Part shown: positions 6,465-7,597 of the stretch, piece by piece
How positions within the stretch are numbered: the first letter of the stretch is position 1
How the letters are laid out: each line of letters opens with the position of its first letter
Assembly: GCA_028822745.1 (NCBI GenBank)
Contig: JAPKCZ010000091.1
Location: 1 to 7,597, forward strand
DNA: 7,597 nucleotides
DNA from: Kiritimatiellia bacterium
GTDB lineage: Bacteria; Verrucomicrobiota; Kiritimatiellia; UBA8416; JAIOPI01
Direction: 5' to 3'
Program-made: the position numbers and the translations under genes
The notes under the pieces: generated by a model
Database searches by the model: none
The model's input: only the letters and a program-made list of their open reading frames with translations
What the model was told of the DNA's origin: nothing

Positions 6465-7460
6465 TCAGCCGCCCGTGAAAAGCCGCGTCGGCTGGTCTAG
6501 GCCAACACCGACGACGTAGCCGAGATAGTGGAAGAGCACGGGGCCGACAAAAATGAGGCTGTCAAAGCGATCCAGCAGGCCGCCATGACCTGGAATGCTT
6601 TGGCCCATGTCCTTCAGGTTTAAGTCGCGTTTGATGGATGACATGACCAAGTCGCCCACCTGGCCGATGATTGATAGCAGCGCGCCCATAACCAGCAGGT
6701 GCACCGGTGAATCGGCTGGGGTCCCGGCGAACACATGTTGGCCGACGAGGTAAAAAAGCGTCGTGGTCAGAAAAACGGCGCCGACGAATCCTTCCGTGGT
6801 TTTATTGGGGCTGATTGTGGGGCAGAGTTTGTGTTTGCCGAGGGCCTTGCCGCAGGCGAATGCAAAGACGTCGTTAATTTCGACACAGAGTAGCACCAGC
6901 AACATGATGCCCTGAAAGCGTGCGTCGTTCGCGAAGTAGGCATAGTGGCCCAGGCAGGTGGCAAACATGAGAATGCTGACAAAGGCCAGCCCGACGCGTT
7001 GGATGTATCCGTTGGGGGATTTGCCAAAGAGCGCCACGATGACGATGAGGGCAACACACAGTGAAGGCAGGGCGACAAAAAATCCGTACCAGTGGTCGGC
7101 GCAGGCGTAAAACGTGGCCAAGATGCTCAGCACAACAGTGACGCTCAGCGCACGCTTTCGAAAGAAGCCGGTTGCGCGGGCGAACTCCCGGTAGCACAGC
7201 AATGCAATAAGAAGGATGGAGGCAATCGCGAATTGGCGCCCGGCGAGGATCGGCAACATCAGCAGAGGAACCAGCACGAGCCAAGAGGCGTAACGCAGGT
7301 ACATCTCTTTTCGCAATTCGCGGGAGATTTTTTTGCTGATGGTGAGCAGCTCAAAAACAAGTGGTGCGGCAAGCATCAGCGTGGCGACGAAAATGATTAA
7401 CCCACGCGTTGCTGGCGTCGATAATGCCTGCGAGAATGACTGTTGAATGGCGATAAACAT
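6465..7460 (-). CDS. cdsA: Phosphatidate cytidylyltransferase (CDP-diacylglycerol synthase)
   Basis: A 331-residue polytopic membrane enzyme that joins CTP and phosphatidate to give CDP-diacylglycerol, precursor of the main phospholipids. Diagnostic is the C-terminal CDS signature S274-S-I-K277-R278-D-L-N-L-K283-D284-x5-P290-G291-H292-G293-G294-x2-D297-R298-x-D300, which builds the metal and CTP site. Also conserved are N196-D197 with 'FACGKALGKHKL' (201-212) and S217-P-N-K-T-T-E-G224. About eight to ten hydrophobic segments span the chain. It is longer than classic CdsA (about 270-285 residues), with an N-terminal extension including 'FELLTISKKISRELRKEMYLRY' and an internal 'REFARATGFFRKR' (91-103); this fits YnbB-like CdsA paralogues at least as well as housekeeping CdsA. 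There is no Shine-Dalgarno. The ATG directly adjoins a large inverted repeat that may control its expression. It is cotranscribed with plsC. The neighbours uppS and dxr, often found beside cdsA, are not recognised here. Confidence 0.92.
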   Translation of the reverse strand: MFIAIQQSFSQALSTPATRGLIIFVATLMLAAPLVFELLTISKKISRELRKEMYLRYASWLVLVPLLMLPILAGRQFAIASILLIALLCYREFARATGFFRKRALSVTVVLSILATFYACADHWYGFFVALPSLCVALIVIVALFGKSPNGYIQRVGLAFVSILMFATCLGHYAYFANDARFQGIMLLVLLCVEINDVFAFACGKALGKHKLCPTISPNKTTEGFVGAVFLTTTLFYLVGQHVFAGTPADSPVHLLVMGALLSIIGQVGDLVMSSIKRDLNLKDMGQSIPGHGGLLDRFDSLIFVGPVLFHYLGYVVGVGLDQPTRLFTGG

Positions 7461-7537
7461 AGTCTAGGCTCGCTGCTGTTGTGATCGGCCCTCCCCTTGC
7501 CCTGTGTGGTTGATATTCCAGCAGCGACGCTAGACTA
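7460..7537 (-). repeat. 19-bp imperfect inverted repeat abutting the cdsA start codon
   Basis: The arm at 7460-7478 (TAGTCTAGGCTCGCTGCTG on the + strand) is complementary to the arm at 7519-7537 at 17 of 19 positions, with the two mismatches adjacent. The spacer is 40 nt. In the cdsA transcript the 3' arm ends on the A of the AUG, so the folded RNA would bury the region where ribosomes bind. As DNA it could instead be a wide-spaced operator. No U-run follows on either strand, so it is not a standard terminator. The symmetry is seen directly; the regulatory role is inferred. Confidence 0.6.
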
Positions 7538-7597
7538 AGTCTTCGTACCGATGAGCACAAGGGGGAACGGGGTGAGGCAGACAACGTTTGTTCTTGG
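7538..7597. other. Right-edge stretch with unrecognised reading-frame fragments
   Basis: Only weak possibilities are visible. On the + strand an ATG at 7551 opens MSTRGNGVRQTTFVLG to the edge, a possible divergent gene start without Shine-Dalgarno. On the - strand two frames enter from the edge, one ending at TAG 7535-7537 with tail PRTNVVCLTPFPLVLIGTKT. Neither resembles a family I know, and in particular neither looks like the end of uppS. Confidence 0.15.

Noticed and set aside
7351..7584. 77-codon - strand open frame overlapping the cdsA start
   Set aside because: It overlaps conserved-frame cdsA coding sequence out of phase and shows no family features.

Overview
The window is a bacterial chromosomal segment, moderately GC-rich in coding regions, densely packed with genes, and without tRNA, rRNA, CRISPR or transposase signals that I can see. 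It looks like the edge of a surface-polysaccharide (exopolysaccharide or lipopolysaccharide-type) locus next to a phospholipid-synthesis pair. The taxon cannot be fixed from the sequence. A family-10-like secreted glycosyl hydrolase, a NusG-like antiterminator beside glycan genes, a PlsC-CdsA pair and mostly missing Shine-Dalgarno sequences would suit a Verrucomicrobiota or other PVC-type Gram-negative, but this is inference.

Left edge (1-332): the first 85 codons of a NusG/RfaH-type specialised transcription elongation factor run leftward out of the window. A short AT-rich divergent region with small hairpins separates it from the rightward genes.

Centre (333-5740, all rightward): a secreted two-domain GHL10/DUF187-type glycosyl hydrolase, a GT2 glycosyltransferase (WfgS-like), a GT4 glycosyltransferase (MtfB/WbaZ-like), a DPM1-like GT2 predicted to load a sugar onto a polyprenyl phosphate, and a polytopic DUF2304 protein overlapping it by an ATGA junction. 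Spacings of 26, 5 and 71 bp and one 4-bp overlap suggest one transcription unit. The cytoplasmic GT2 and GT4 enzymes would extend a lipid-linked glycan. The DPM1-like enzyme and its DUF2304 partner would provide lipid-linked monosaccharide for modification outside the cytoplasm. The hydrolase would act on glycan beyond the inner membrane. The left-edge factor may control processive transcription of this or the neighbouring operon. No flippase, polymerase or initiating transferase is visible, so the locus presumably continues to the left.

Right part (5750-7460, leftward): cdsA followed after 1 nt by a plsC-type acyltransferase, convergent with the glycan genes across 9 bp. Together they make phosphatidate and CDP-diacylglycerol. 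A strong 19-bp imperfect inverted repeat abuts the cdsA start codon. The last 60 bp hold only unrecognised reading-frame fragments.
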